Shown: piece after piece, positions 1 through 11,003 of the stretch
Layout: every line of letters starts with the position of its first letter
Numbering within the stretch: position 1 is the first letter of the stretch
Source of the DNA: Ligustrum vulgare
Taxonomy: Eukaryota > Streptophyta > Magnoliopsida > Lamiales > Oleaceae
NCBI GenBank assembly: GCA_963555705.1
Contig: OY743190.1
Location: 11,135,501 to 11,199,500, forward strand
DNA: 64,000 nucleotides
Direction of reading: 5' to 3'
The notes under the pieces: generated by a model
The model's input: only the letters and a program-made list of their open reading frames with translations
Database searches by the model: none
What the model was told of the DNA's origin: nothing
Made by a program: the position numbers and the translations under genes

Positions 1-191
1 GAAAACTGAAAAATGCATTTACTTTGTAATTTTCTGATATATTTATTTTTTGATTTGTTATATGTAAAAAATGGTTGATTTGTTGAATTACATTAATTTT
101 AATGTTAATAAATCAGTTAGTTCTCTATGTCAATAAATTCATCATTAATATTGTATCAGCTAAACAAAAATTCAACCTCATACTAATAAAA
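1..191. other. AT-rich sequence, no gene seen
   Basis: Non-coding AT-rich sequence with no recognisable coding, RNA or terminal-repeat signal. It leads into a tandem repeat. Confidence 0.5.
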
Positions 192-556
192 TCTTAACAT
201 GGATCTATATATAATGACAAAATAATATAAGAATTTCAAGTGAATTAAGTGTCTCACATTTACCAAAAAAATAATCTTAACATTGATCTATATATAATGG
301 CAAAATAACATAAGGACTTCAAGTGAAGGAAGTGTCTCACATTTACAAAAATAAAAAATAAAAAAAATTTACAAAAAAAAATAAATTAACATGGATTTAC
401 ATATATAATGATAAAATAACATAAGAACTTCAAGTGAAAGAAGTGTCTTACATTTACAAAAAAAAATAAATAAATAAAAATCTTAACATGGATCTATAAA
501 TAATGAGAAAATAACGTAAGAACTTCAAGTGAAGGTAGTGTCTCACATTTTTTTTT
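192..556. repeat. Four-copy tandem repeat, about 80-105 bp per unit
   Basis: Four imperfect direct copies begin near 192, 274, 384 and 481. Each contains the block CTTAACATGGATCTATA (with variants), then ATAATGACAAAATAA, CTTCAAGTGAA and GTGTCTCACATTTAC. Copies are separated by A-rich linkers of variable length, so the array has diverged and slipped. No coding potential is seen. It may be a minisatellite or part of an unrecognised element. Confidence 0.75.
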
Positions 557-783
557 AAAAAAATTACAAAAAAAAAAGAAGTCCAAAACGCACGTTTTGG
601 TCCAAAATTCGTGTTTTTGACTTTTTAACACAAAATATCTAAAACTCAATAAACTCGTTTTGAGTTTCCTTTGTATTTTTTTTTTTTTGGAAAACGTACT
701 TCTGAAAATGAGCAAAGTGAACGCGTTTTCGATATTTCCAAAAATCGAAAACTCAAAATGGGCTAAAAATAGCAAAGAGAACA
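557..783. other. AT-rich segment, possibly one end of a MITE
   Basis: Contains A/T runs and short inverted motifs, for example CGCACGTTTTGG and CGAAAACTCAAAATGGGC. Across the Tat insertion the original sequence reads AACAGGGCC followed by TAAGG, which looks like a Tourist-type end next to a TAA target site. The partner end was not found. Open frames here are low-complexity and are not supported as genes. Confidence 0.25.
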
Positions 784-788
784 GGGCC

Positions 789-1466
789 TGTCGACCACAA
801 AATCCTGCTGGACCTTGGACCAACATGTCTCGGCTCCTCCCTCTTGAACACGTGGATTTCCTGCGCACTGTGACAAACAATCAGTTTGCAAAGGGGGCCG
901 AGGTGGCCCCCGTTTGCACTCCGATGCCAAAGTCAGTACTCATTTCAAGCGAATATATATTGGGTGCGGGAAATATTTAAGTGTTTAAAAGAGAGAAAAT
1001 GGAGTAAGAGTAAAAATATTTAATTAAGAATATGGGATTGCTCACCCCCTCCTGGGAGACCCGCCAGTTCTATTTATAGTTACATTCAGTTACTATTGTC
1101 ATGACACGTGTTTGGCCTTTACATGTGGCTTCTCCCCATCCGTTGGTCAGGTTAACCATTTAGTTGATCAAAATCATTATAGTCTACTATAGCGTCATGG
1201 CGGCTATCACATCAACGGTAAAGGTGCTATCTCATCAGATTGCAGTTTACCTACAAGTCCTGCGTTAGTGGCATTTCTGCCTAGCCTAGCTGTCGGTCCC
1301 TGAAGTTTCCTCGGATAATGCTGCTTAGGGGTACAGTTCGGACATAGAAGGAGTGGGCCTCGGAATGCCTCGGCCAAGTGATAACCACGTAGTTGGGGGC
1401 CTACTTAGGTGGTTGTTGGGTTCCACATGCGACATGTCACACGTAACTAAAAATGCAGTTGTAACA
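789..1466 (-). repeat. 3' LTR of Tat element A
   Basis: Begins TGTCGACCAC (family consensus TGTTGACCAC) and ends GTAACA. It matches 11004-11677 over its whole length, with roughly 45 visible differences. TATAAATA lies on the minus strand at 1071-1078, as in the other family LTRs. Confidence 0.93.
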
Positions 1467-1479
1467 CTAGTCCCTCAAA
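1467..1479 (-). other. Polypurine tract of Tat element A
   Basis: On the minus strand this reads TTTGAGGGACTAG, directly 5' of the 3' LTR, where a second-strand primer is expected. The same motif follows the equivalent LTR in elements B (43493) and C (58742). Confidence 0.7.
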
Positions 1480-1939
1480 TATGATTGGTTCATTCATGTG
1501 CAATCCATATTTGTCGTGCATTTATAACTTTGGAGAGATTTCCTCTTTGGGTTTCTCGCAATTACGGCCCATGAGCTATACTCGTTAACACGAACGGCTA
1601 TTTCCCTTTCAAAATGTTGCTGCTGGCACTTCATTTAACCCACCAGTAAAGTTTCGGCACGTGGATGGCGGGGATTGACATAAATTTGGCCAATTAACGG
1701 TTTACATTTGCAGGGCGCATTTTTGTAAATCCTTCATCTTCCTTTACCTCCTTTCCCCCCCTCTTTTGGCTCTCTCCCTTTTATTTTTTTTGTTATCTCT
1801 ATCAACTCTCAAAGATTTTATCCTCCATCTCCTCTGCTCACTCATCGTAAGGCCTTTGATATTCCGTCGGAAACCACCATCTGCTGTCTCCCATTTTTTC
1901 GCGTTGCTCTTCATCGAACCTTCTTTGTCTCTCATTAAG

Positions 1940-4785
1940 CAGGAAAATACTAAGCAGGACACAGGACAAAAACCCCTTATGGGTCCGCCACCACAATTAT
2001 TTCCTTCAGATCCTCTTCCCTAGATCCGATTTCTCTCTACATCATCCACACACTCTATGTTTTGCAGAAAATCGCAAGGAGATAAAAGGACAAAAGGCTT
2101 GATGTGAAGGACTGATATTACTTAAGTCCCCAGGGACAGTACCCACCCATCATCACCGGGCATCCAACGTCCCTCAAGAATTGGAGAACCCAATGGTTTT
2201 GGGTCAGCGGAGACTAGCAGTGTACTCCTTCGGATCCTGTCCCTGAGATAACAGTTCCCCGAACCCTTTCTTTCCCCCGCGAGTTCTTATATTCTCTCGT
2301 GCGGGTGTACCATCATATTTAGACTTGGCGCCTTACTACCTTTTGTACTTATATATATTGCCTTTTTGATCTTGTAGGACAAACATACGCCCATCAGCTC
2401 CCTTCAAAGGATCTGGAAGTTGTGAAGAAGCTTTTCGGGTATCGCGGTGACTTTCAGAAGGTAATCTCCTCAAAAAGGCTCTTCGTCAAGCACGGCTAAA
2501 TGCGGGATATGAGTATATTCACTTCTTTCTCTGGTATTTATATGTTAGTCCATTCTGTATTTCATGACTTAGAGCATTCCTTGCAGGGTCAAGAAGATTT
2601 CCCAAGATATCCCTGAAGGGTTTGAAGGCCAAAAAGATTCCTCCTATTCTTGCTGCCGAGAGCGAGGAGAAGAGGAAGCAAAGATCCGTATATGTGGGCT
2701 TCCATCTGGAGGCCACTAAGAAGACCGCTGAAGCCTCAAAAGAAGCCTTCGAAGGTGCCTCCGCTTCCAGGTCACTTGATCCGCCACCTCTTCCAGCCCC
2801 TTCTGACTAAGTACAATCCGTTCCACAACTTTTTTCCGTAAAGAAGGAGCACGGCCGCAAAATGACCGAGGGGCAGGAGAAGGAGAAGAAGACGAGAAAA
2901 AAGGAGCAATCAAAAATCCCTCAGGCCCCTTTTGATGTGGTGAGTGTTGAGGAGGACGGGGTGATGGAAATAACCGCCGAGGAGCAACCCCCATTAAAAA
3001 AGATTAAAAAGGGGCGGCAAGGGCCAATCCAGCGGAGCAGGGGCTCCTTCAAACATCCCTCCCCCAGACATGTTGGACCCGGTAAAGGTTCCTGGTAAGA
3101 TTCAAAGCGCGGAAGAAACGCCGGAAAGTTCCGAACCCAGGTTATGGATGGACGGTGGAATCTTGACCCGATATTCACGACGCGATGGTTCGACGATGCG
3201 GAATAAAGAACCAAGACTTTCGAAATGCCATAAGGATTTGCCCAATCTCCTTGATAAGTTTTTGGTTTTGAACGCCACAAATATTCTCAAGAAATATTTG
3301 ATAAGTTCAGTATTTGAACGACACAAGAAATATTCTTGATAAGTTCGAAAACATAGGAATTCACCTATATCTTTTATTGAATTCTCAATAAAAACTGTTT
3401 ATATCAAAATCAAAGTCTGAATTACAATGAATGGAAAGGAATATAAATAAGTAAAATAACCTAGCCGCTAATTGACTCAAAATAGAATTCTAATTAGACT
3501 AAAATTCTAAAATAGGCAAAAAAATAATTAAAAACAAAATTTAACCTAAAAATACGCAAAAATCCTAATTTCCGTCTGCATAATTGACTTGCTGTTTTGA
3601 AGCCCCAAATGATGGAATTTGGCCATAAAATTAGTCGGCTCAAGGGCTTTAGCCCATGAGTTTTGCTTAGTGGCTCATTTCTATTCAAAAAGCATATATT
3701 ATGCATCTAATTCCGACATGGTTGACTGGATTGCACTTTTATTTGGCTTGAATATTTAACTTTTTCCGTCAAGCCTGCTATGACTCCGATTGTCGAGGGT
3801 CCGGAACACATCAGTTCCAAAGCTTCTCCTGAGTCCCCTTCAGATCGCATGGAGAAAGCTGACCAGACTGTCGCGTTGGAGGTGGCCCGAATTAAAGAGG
3901 GGCTTGTCCTTAAGCCATATATTTTGGACTCCGATGGCCTGGCATCTCTCCCGGGATATGCTGCTAAGGCAACTATTGCGGTGGACGATTTTTGGACAGA
4001 GGGGTGGGAATCTTTTTCCTCCAAAAGCTCTCCTAGCCAAATGCTGCTCGCCATCAAGGATTTGAGTGCAAGAACTTTAGCTCGGCGGATGATATGGAGG
4101 GGACAGTCAAGGAGCTTGAGCAGAGAGAAGAAAGCACTAAGATAGCTCTGCGCAATGCGGATGGCATGGTGCAAGAGATCAAGGAGCTGAAGGAAACTCT
4201 CTCCTCCACCCGGAAGTCCCCTCATGAGGGAAAGAGCGCTTCCAGAGCCCTTAAGGAAGATAATGAGCATCTGAAAAAGGACATTCACTCCTCCGAAGCG
4301 GATGTGGCTAACCTATGCAAAAAGTACGACAACGTCTGTCAGGCTCAGGCGGTGACTTTCGATGCCTTGGCAGAGTCTAACGCCCTGAAGGGTAAGCTTT
4401 TTGACGAGGTTGCCGATCTAAAGAGGGAAATTGAGGAGGAAAAGGAGCTCCGGAAAAAGGATGCCGACTCTTTGATTTCTTTGGAAGGTAAGCTCAAGCT
4501 TCTGGAGCATAGTACGGAGGCCAAAGTTTCCGAAGGTATCCAAAACTTTAAAGATACCTTTGAGAACACTGAAGAGTATGGGCTTATGCAGCGAATCTTT
4601 GGCAACATCGGTGCTCGCATGCTCTAAGGGATGTAAAGGAGAAGTTCCCCTACTTGGATCTTTCCACCATCGAGGCCTTCTACCCTGAGCTGGAAGATAC
4701 TGAAGAAGGCGGAACCACCGATCCCGCCGAGCCTCCCCAGAATATATCCGGTGGCGACGCTGGAGATGATGTCCCTCCCCTCTAG
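1940..4785 (+). pseudogene. Antisense gene of Tat element A (domain plus coiled coil), broken
   Basis: Lies antisense to gag-pol, between integrase and 3' LTR, and matches the copies at 44377-54829 and 59388-62169. Most of exon 1 is lost and a piece is inverted (1940-2031). Surviving parts are the end of exon 1 (to 2278), exon 2 2378-2512 (135 nt) and exon 3 from 2587. The intron 1 donor is GC (2279-2280) where copy C has GT. Exon 2 has an in-frame TAA at the position of a Leu in copy C. Between about 3095 and 3775 an AT-rich stretch has no counterpart in copy C. From 3780 on it encodes the conserved ILDSDGLASLPGYAAKA segment and a Glu/Lys-rich coiled coil. A 1-nt loss near 4620 shifts the frame before the end. 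Function is unknown. Confidence 0.8.
3095..3775. other. Extra AT-rich segment interrupting the antisense gene of element A
   Basis: This stretch has no match in the corresponding part of copy C. It is AT-rich and contains the two near-copies ACAAGAAATATTCTTGATAAG and ACAAATATTCTCAAGAAATA. I could not define termini or a target-site duplication, so it may be an unrecognised insertion or a divergent segment. Confidence 0.4.
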
Positions 4786-5276
4786 TCATTTTTTGTTACT
4801 ACTTTTACTCTGTACATAATTTTGTTTTTTGAACAATGAGTAATGCCTTTGAATCAATGAGCAATGTGATTCTTCATTAATTCAATTGTTTCAATGTAAA
4901 TACTTCAATCTTTCTACCTTATTTGTGTGTATGGATTTTCACATTCTATTTGATAGTCCCTCAGACTTAGTCAGTTTCTTTTAGGACATTCATGTTCACT
5001 GAGTAAGTCTAATTGGAAAGTGTGTTATCCTGCCAACACTACTTAGTAAATAGATAGCTTGAACTTAAAAATGATTGAAACTGATTTCGCGGGAGTTATA
5101 CGAATTTTACCATCGGGTTTGGACTTTCATCGGAGTCAGTTACAACAGGTCTTGGGACAAATTCATTCAATTAAACCATGACCTTTGGTAACCAACACAG
5201 TTTCAATAGGCAAGTTTTATTGATACAAGTATTGTTAAGTCATACAAGGATATCTTATATGAGAGAAAAGCTGATC
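4786..5276. other. Convergent 3' region between antisense gene and integrase
   Basis: No coding sequence is seen. The plus-strand antisense gene stops at 4785 and the minus-strand integrase frame stops at 5277, so the two units face each other across about 490 bp. The equivalent spaces are 54830-55433 in B and 62170-63511 in C. Several AATGAG/AATAA-like runs lie at 4835-4900, but no single poly(A) signal stands out. Confidence 0.6.
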
Positions 5277-6632
5277 CTATTGAAAATAGCGGTGAAGATG
5301 ATCCGTGTTCCAAGTGTTACGCAAGGGGACCCTAGACAAGTCTTCAATCATGTAGGTACCGGGTACTACCTCGGCAGTGACTTTATATGGGCTCTCCCAA
5401 TTTGGACCCAAAGTCCCTACTCCTGGTTCCTGAGTAGAAGGGAGGATTTTCTTAAGTACCAAATCCCTAATGTCAAAGTGCCGACCTTTTACCCTTTTGT
5501 TGTAGTAGCGGACCATCTTTTTCTGATACTTGGCCATCACCACTTGGGAGTCACTCCGTTTTTCTAGGAGGAAATCCAAGTTTGCCCTTTGTGCTTCTTC
5601 ATTTACCGCCTCGTCATAATGGATTTGTCGAAGAGAAGGCACCCCAATTTTAACAGGAAATACCGCCTCGGATCCATACGTCATAGAATAAGGCGTTTCC
5701 CCTGTGGCAGTGTGCGAGGTAGTCCGAAATGCCCATAACACCTGTGGGAGTTCATCTACCAATTCGCCCTTTTTTGATTCCAACTTCCTCTTTAGGGTAT
5801 TCTTTATGGTCTTGTTCACGGCTTCCACCTGCCCATTTGCTTGTGGATGATGCAGAGACAAAAATAATTTGTTGATTCCCAAATCGTCGCACAATTCATA
5901 AATACTTTTGTTTTTGAACTGTTTTGCATTATCACTAACCAATGAGTGCGGTATTCCAAACCTGCATATAATATTTTTCCAAACAAACTTGGTGGTGTTG
6001 ACCTCAATAATCCTCATCAGGGGCTCTGCCTCGACCTACTTAGTGAAGTAATCAATCGCCACTATTGCAAAACAATTGTTACCAGCACCTCGGGGCATAG
6101 GACCGATAATATCAACTCCCCACTTCGCGAAAGGCCAAGGGCTAGTCACCACAGTCAGTTTGTGATGCGGCTGATGCGGTATGGCTGCACGCCTCTGACA
6201 TTTATCACACTTTCGGACGAAGTTATGGGAATCCTTTCGCATAGTTGGCCAAAAATATCCCTGTTTGAGAGCCTTTCGAGCCAATGACAACGCTCCAGTG
6301 TGGTTACCACATATGCCCTCATGAATTTCTTTCATTATATACTGTCCTTCCTCCGGCCCAACACATCGTAGCAAAGGATAGGTGTAGCTACGTTTATAAA
6401 GCAGATCGTCCAAGAGGACAAAATTTACGGCATACCTTTGCAGTTTCCGAGCTGCTTCTAGCTCGTCCAGTAGGGTTTGATGCTTCAAGTATGCCAGTAT
6501 AGGATTCATCCAAGAACCTTCTTTTTTTATTGCCAAAATATCCACCCCTTGTTCGAGGGAAGAGATCGCCAGATGCTCAATTGGCACCATATTGAGGAGC
6601 TCGACGTCCTTACTGCTTGCTAGTTTAGACAA
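5277..6632 (-). pseudogene. Integrase domain of Tat element A pol
   Basis: The product would insert element cDNA into the genome. The N-terminal part shows the HHCC zinc module (GNHTGALS ... CDKCQ). The core shows Asp in GVDIIGP, Asp in SDNAKQF and Glu in NGQVEAVN, that is, the D-D-E triad. The C-terminal part has the conserved LVLKKILPSTQEPG and LGPNWESPYKV blocks. One in-frame TAG (near 6033-6035) replaces a Trp in YFTKWVEAEP-type context. The frame is offset from the RNase H part by a frameshift near 6650. Confidence 0.9.
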
Positions 6633-7132
6633 AGCATCCGCATTAGAATTCTCAGCCCTGGGATATGAAGCAGTTCGATTTTTTCGAAGTGGGCAGCTAG
6701 GTCCTTTACTTTCTTCAAGTAAGCAATCATGGTTGGCTCTTTGGCAGAAAACTGTTTGTTAAATTGGCTTATGACAAGTTGCGAGTCACTGCTTGCCACT
6801 ACTGACTTAATTTTTAGAGCTTTTGCAAGCCTTAGTCCATCTAAGAGCGCTTCGTACTCTGCGACATTATTTGTGGCTTTAAAGTCAAAGCGGATCGTAC
6901 TGTGCAATTTGTATCCGTCTGGACTCACGAGTAGTATCCCTGGCCTGGATCTTCCTTCAACCGAGGACCCATCAACGAACAACTTCCACTCAAAGCTATT
7001 TTTCGTGTTATCAACCATCTCCATCTCCACCTCGTCCAGATGCCTGAACTCAACTATAAAATCTGCTAATGCTTGACATTTTATAGCTGTCCGAGGCACA
7101 TAATGCAGGTCGTACTGGCTAATTTCTATCAC
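6620..7132 (-). pseudogene. Second, archaeal-type RNase H domain of Tat element A pol
   Basis: An extra RNase H after the normal RT-linked one, a hallmark of Tat elements. Catalytic-type residues are visible: Asp in LFVDGSS, Glu in NNVAEYEALLDGL and Asp in ASSDSQLV. It is separated from the preceding RNase H by an in-frame TGA where a Trp is usual (KW to K-stop at about 7133). Near 6650 the frame shifts before the integrase. Confidence 0.88.
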
Positions 7133-8509
7133 TCATTTCATTAATTTTCCAGATACATCTGGTTTCTGTAATACCCGTCTCATAGGAAAGTTCGTGAGAA
7201 CGTGGATGGAATGCGACTGGAAGTAGGGGAGGAGCTTGCGGGCCGCAGTGACTAGTGCTAGAGCGAGTTTTTCCATGTCCGGGTATCGTGTTTCCGCATC
7301 CAGCATGACTTTGCTTACATAATACACCAGAATCTGATTCCCATTCTCCTCTCTGATCAACACTGAACTAACAGCTTCCTTTGACAGGGCTAAATACAAG
7401 GAAAGCGGCTCGCCGACCTTTGGTTTAGATAGCAAGGGGACCTGACCTAGTAATGATTTTAGGTCAGCAAAAGCTTGCTCACATTTTGGGGTCCATTGAA
7501 ATCATTTCCCTCCCTTCAAGATCTTAAAAAATGGCAATCATTTGTCAGTGGACTTACAAACGAATCGATTTAAGGTCGCAATTCTTCCCATTAAGCTTTG
7601 CACTTCTTTTGGGCTCCGAGGAGAGCGCATGTCTAGAAAAGATTTGATTTTATCTGGATTGGCTTCAATCCCTCTCCTGTTCACCATGAATACAAGAAAT
7701 TTTCCAGACGCTACTCCAAAAGCGCATTTCGCCGGGTTGAGCTTCATCTGATATTTCCTCAAAATGTCAAAGGCCTCTGACAGATGGCGGACATGCTCTG
7801 TGGTGACCATACTTTTGACCAGCATGTCATCGACATATACTTCCATGGTGTTTTCCAACCGTTCTGAAAACATACGATTTACCAACATTTGGTAGGTGGC
7901 CCCGACATTTTTTAAACCAAACGGCATGGCTTTATAGCAATAGAATCCCCTATCTGTGATAAACGAGGTGTGCTCCTCATCCGATTCATACATGGGGAGT
8001 TGATTGTATCCGGAGTATGCATCCATAAAACTCAGCATCTCATGTCCTCCTGTAGAATCGACTAATTGATCAATTCGAGGCAGGGGGAAACTGTATCCGG
8101 AGTATGCATCCATAAAACTCAGCATCTCATTCTGCTTCGGATCCAATATAGGATTTGACACCCACTTCGGATACCGAGACTCTCTGATGAAGCCATTTTT
8201 CAATAGCTTCGTCACCTCTTCTTTCAAGGCCTCATATTTATCAGAACTCATCGGCCTCCTCTTTTTCCTGTGTCCAGGACTTCTTGGGTCAAGCCGGAAT
8301 CTGTGACAGGCCACTTTAGGATCAATTCCAATTATGTCATCATGTTTCCATGCCAATACGTCGAGATTCTCAAGCCAGAAGTTTTTTAGATGACCTTTGT
8401 GTTCAACTGGGGAATCTAATCCAATCTGCAACTCCTTAATTGGATCGAGTGGATCAACACAAAAGCACTCCAGCCTTTCCGCTGGGGTGGAGCAACTGTC
8501 TCCGGTCAT
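7133..8509 (-). pseudogene. Reverse transcriptase and RNase H of Tat element A pol
   Basis: RT copies element RNA into DNA. YVDDMLVKS carries the catalytic Asp pair, MPFGLKNVGATYQ precedes it, and the RNase H part (LVYYVSKVMLDAETRYPDMEK) follows. An unusual 39-bp duplication (8005-8043 and 8092-8130) repeats the motif-A block MLSFMDAYSGY and stands where the usual fingers/motif-1-2 stretch (SNGKWR-type) should be, so this RT could not be normal. Two in-frame stops lie between RT and RNase H (near 7538 and 7504). Confidence 0.9.
8005..8130. repeat. 39-bp perfect direct repeat inside RT of element A
   Basis: 8005-8043 and 8092-8130 are identical. On the coding strand each encodes the EMLSFMDAYSGY block containing the RT motif-A Asp. 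The unit nearer the RT N-terminus sits in place of the normal upstream RT segment. Confidence 0.9.
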
Positions 8510-8524
8510 TCTTGGGTCCAGTGA

Positions 8525-8856
8525 ATCCCATATATTGGATCTGAGACTGGAATAAGTGGGGTACTAATCCCCATCTTATCAAAAGTTACTCAATAAATCA
8601 CGTTTACCTAGGTACCATCATCCACCAACATTCGTGACAACCCATTTCGAGCCACCACTACCCGGATAACCAGGGCGTCATTATGCGGGAAATGTACCCC
8701 AATGGCATCATCCCGCCTAAATGTGATAGATTCTGCCCGGGACATCCCTGCTGGATGTGAATGGATGTGATAGTTCACATTAGCGGGCTGCTTGGCTTCT
8801 CTGATATACCGCTTCTGGGAGTTATTGGTGCTTCCACTTGGATGGGGGCCTCCCAA
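8525..8856 (-). pseudogene. Protease region of Tat element A
   Basis: The residues ITFRRDDAIGVHFPHNDALVI followed by LVDDGT match the Tat retropepsin, with the catalytic Asp in VDDGT. A stop follows at once. A degraded DKMGISTPLIPVSDPIYGF tail follows towards RT. The piece is out of frame with the neighbouring Gag and RT segments. Confidence 0.75.
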
Positions 8857-10690
8857 TATCGTGTCAATTTCGCGAATGGCGGATCATTTGTAGGCATAGG
8901 TGGTTCTCTTGTATTTTTAGCATGTACCGGGGAGTTATCTCGATCCTTGCCCCTGTTTCCTTGACGACCGTCAATCCTTTCTTTCATCGGGTTTTTCCAT
9001 GGAGCTCGCTGTCAGCTCGATTAAACTTTTGGTTACCTGGCCTTTGCATTTTTCCTTTGTCAGGAAAGAAATCACCTCCCCTCCTTCCGTGTGCCTTTTG
9101 GTCCACCAACATGTGAGTTTCCCTACAATCCTCCGTTGCGTAACCATAATACCTGTGGTACGCACAGTAAGCCCCAATCATAGGCTATTTTCCACTTCGG
9201 CTACCTTCCATTCTTCCATGAGCTATGGGAGGATCCGAGGCAGGAGCATTGGAGTGCAAGTTGGGGTACCCAAGATTGTATCTCCCTTGAGGATGGTTAT
9301 CTCTGGCCCTAGCCATCTCTTCTGAGATGATCTCCTCCTTCATTAGATCTACTAGGGCATTGTAGTCCATTGGCTTTCTGCTTCGGATATCTCTCCAAAA
9401 CATGCTTGTTATGTCTAGGCCTCATTTTAATGCATAAAACATCTTCGCCTCGGTGATGTTCTCACAAATGTGCATTTTTTCAGTAAACCGAGCTAGGTAG
9501 CTCTTCAAAGATTTCTCCCTTCCTTGCCTTAAGTCCTGAAGGCGTTGGAGCGGGAGCTGGCCGAGCTTGGAGGAAACAAACCAATTTTTGAAGGTTGCCT
9601 TCAAATCTCTCCAACTGTGGATGCTACCCGGAGGGAGTTTTTTATACCATCGTATTGCACTTCCCTCAAGGGTTAAAACGAAGGCTTTGCACTTCAGTGC
9701 CGGAGTGGCTCCGACTATTTCCATGCTAGCTCGATAATTCAACAGGTGATCGTCAGGGTCACCTCGACCAAAATACTTTGTTATTTCTGGAATTTCAAAG
9801 TCATGGGGCACCGGGCACTTTCGGATGCCCTCCGCAAAGGGGCTTATTTCCTCTTCATCATCCATCTCGTATGAAGGTAATTCACTGTTCTCATCATGGT
9901 CGAAGTTCATCGTATCATGGTATTGGTCGTAGGGCAGTTGAATGTAATTCTGCCCCCGTGGTGGCAAAACTCGACCGTAATTTGGCCTTTGAAAGGTCGG
10001 AAGGCTACCATGAGATTTTGTCCGAGTTGCTTTTGTTCTTCTCTCCTGCCTATTCCTAGGCTCATGTGTGGGGCTCTCTCTAGGCATTTGGCTCCGTGAC
10101 AGGGCTTCTTCAGCCCATCGCTCCAGCCTATTTCTAGGCTCGGCTGCACTGTGCCAACCTTGGTCAGTTCGGCCCCCTCGTTTGCCCCAGAATAATCCCC
10201 CTATTCGGCTAAAAATACTGCCAGACTTCGAGGGCGAAGCCTCCCTGCGGCTAATAGGGGGTTGACCTTGTGCTCTCGGTGCTTCAAGCACCGGGTCCTC
10301 TTCGTTGAACGGAACAGATTCAACCTCGTCATATGCCTGTGGATCTTGATAATAATACGAGGCATTGGCCGCATCAGATGGTGAGTAATGTGGCTGCGAG
10401 TACTGCGGGAGCACCATGGGTTCATTTATAACATACCCTCTAGCCATATAGGCATTTATCGCAGCAGCTTGTTCTATCTGCTGTTTTTACATTTCCAACA
10501 TTTGGGCTGCCATGCGAGTTATATCTCGCAGCATGCGGCGATTCCGGTGCCGACGTGGGGGATTATGTTGGGCCACCCCCTCATTTGTGTTCTCACGAGG
10601 CCTCTGGGGAGCCACCTCCTCGCTGCGTTGTTCCTCTCGGCTCCTACAAGGGTTAACGTCATCGTCACTTTCATTCATATTCATAGCCAC
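8775..10690 (-). pseudogene. Gag of Tat element A
   Basis: Capsid precursor. A likely start is at 10690 (MAMNMNESDD). The frame runs through an in-frame stop (near 10487) to a charged N-terminal half and the retrotrans-gag core (ALKCKAFVLTLEGSAIRWYKKL; LPLQRLQDLRQGREKSLKSY). A second stop lies at 9422. A CCHC-like knuckle (YCAYHRYYGYATEDC) sits near 9135-9180, just after another stop. A frameshift follows near 8985. The overall order matches Tat Gag. Confidence 0.85.
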
Positions 10691-10716
10691 TTCTGGGTTC
10701 TATCTTTTCTTTCAAG

Positions 10717-10880
10717 GGTAGGTGAACTTCTATCTTAAAGCTTCAAGCCTTTTCCAAGGTTAGTAAACTTGTATTTCTAAGTTTCAAGCCTTTTTCAAGG
10801 TTAATAAATTTATATTTCAAAGTTTCAAGCCTTTTTTAAGGTTAATAAACTTATATTTCAAAGTTTCAGACTTTTTTCAA
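10717..10880. repeat. Four tandem 41-bp units in the leader of Tat element A
   Basis: Units start at 10717, 10758, 10799 and 10840, all 41 bp, each with GGTTAATAAACTTATATTTC followed by an AAGTTTCAAGCCTTTTTCAA-like block. They lie between the PBS and the Gag start, in the untranslated leader. Confidence 0.88.
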
Positions 10881-10982
10881 GGTGTTCTTGTAGTTCTTCA
10901 TTCTTTTGCAAGAGGTTACCCAACCTTTTCGATGTTTTTTTGGTCACTTTTTACCACGCGTTTTCGTGGTTAGAAATATGGT

Positions 10983-11000
10983 TTCCCACAGACGGCGCCA
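10983..11000 (-). other. Primer-binding site of Tat element A
   Basis: On the minus strand, TGGCGCCGTCTGTGGGAA directly follows the 5' LTR after a short T run. TGGCGCC-type sites are typical of plant Tat/Athila elements, often assigned to tRNA-Asp. The exact tRNA was not tested. Confidence 0.7.
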
Positions 11001-11003
11001 AAA

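Noticed and set aside
192..556. Centromeric satellite
   Set aside because: Only four diverged units with irregular spacing; too few to support a satellite array.
494..980. Overlapping frames on both strands near the left LTR
   Set aside because: They cross the LTR boundary at 789 and consist of low-complexity AT-rich sequence.
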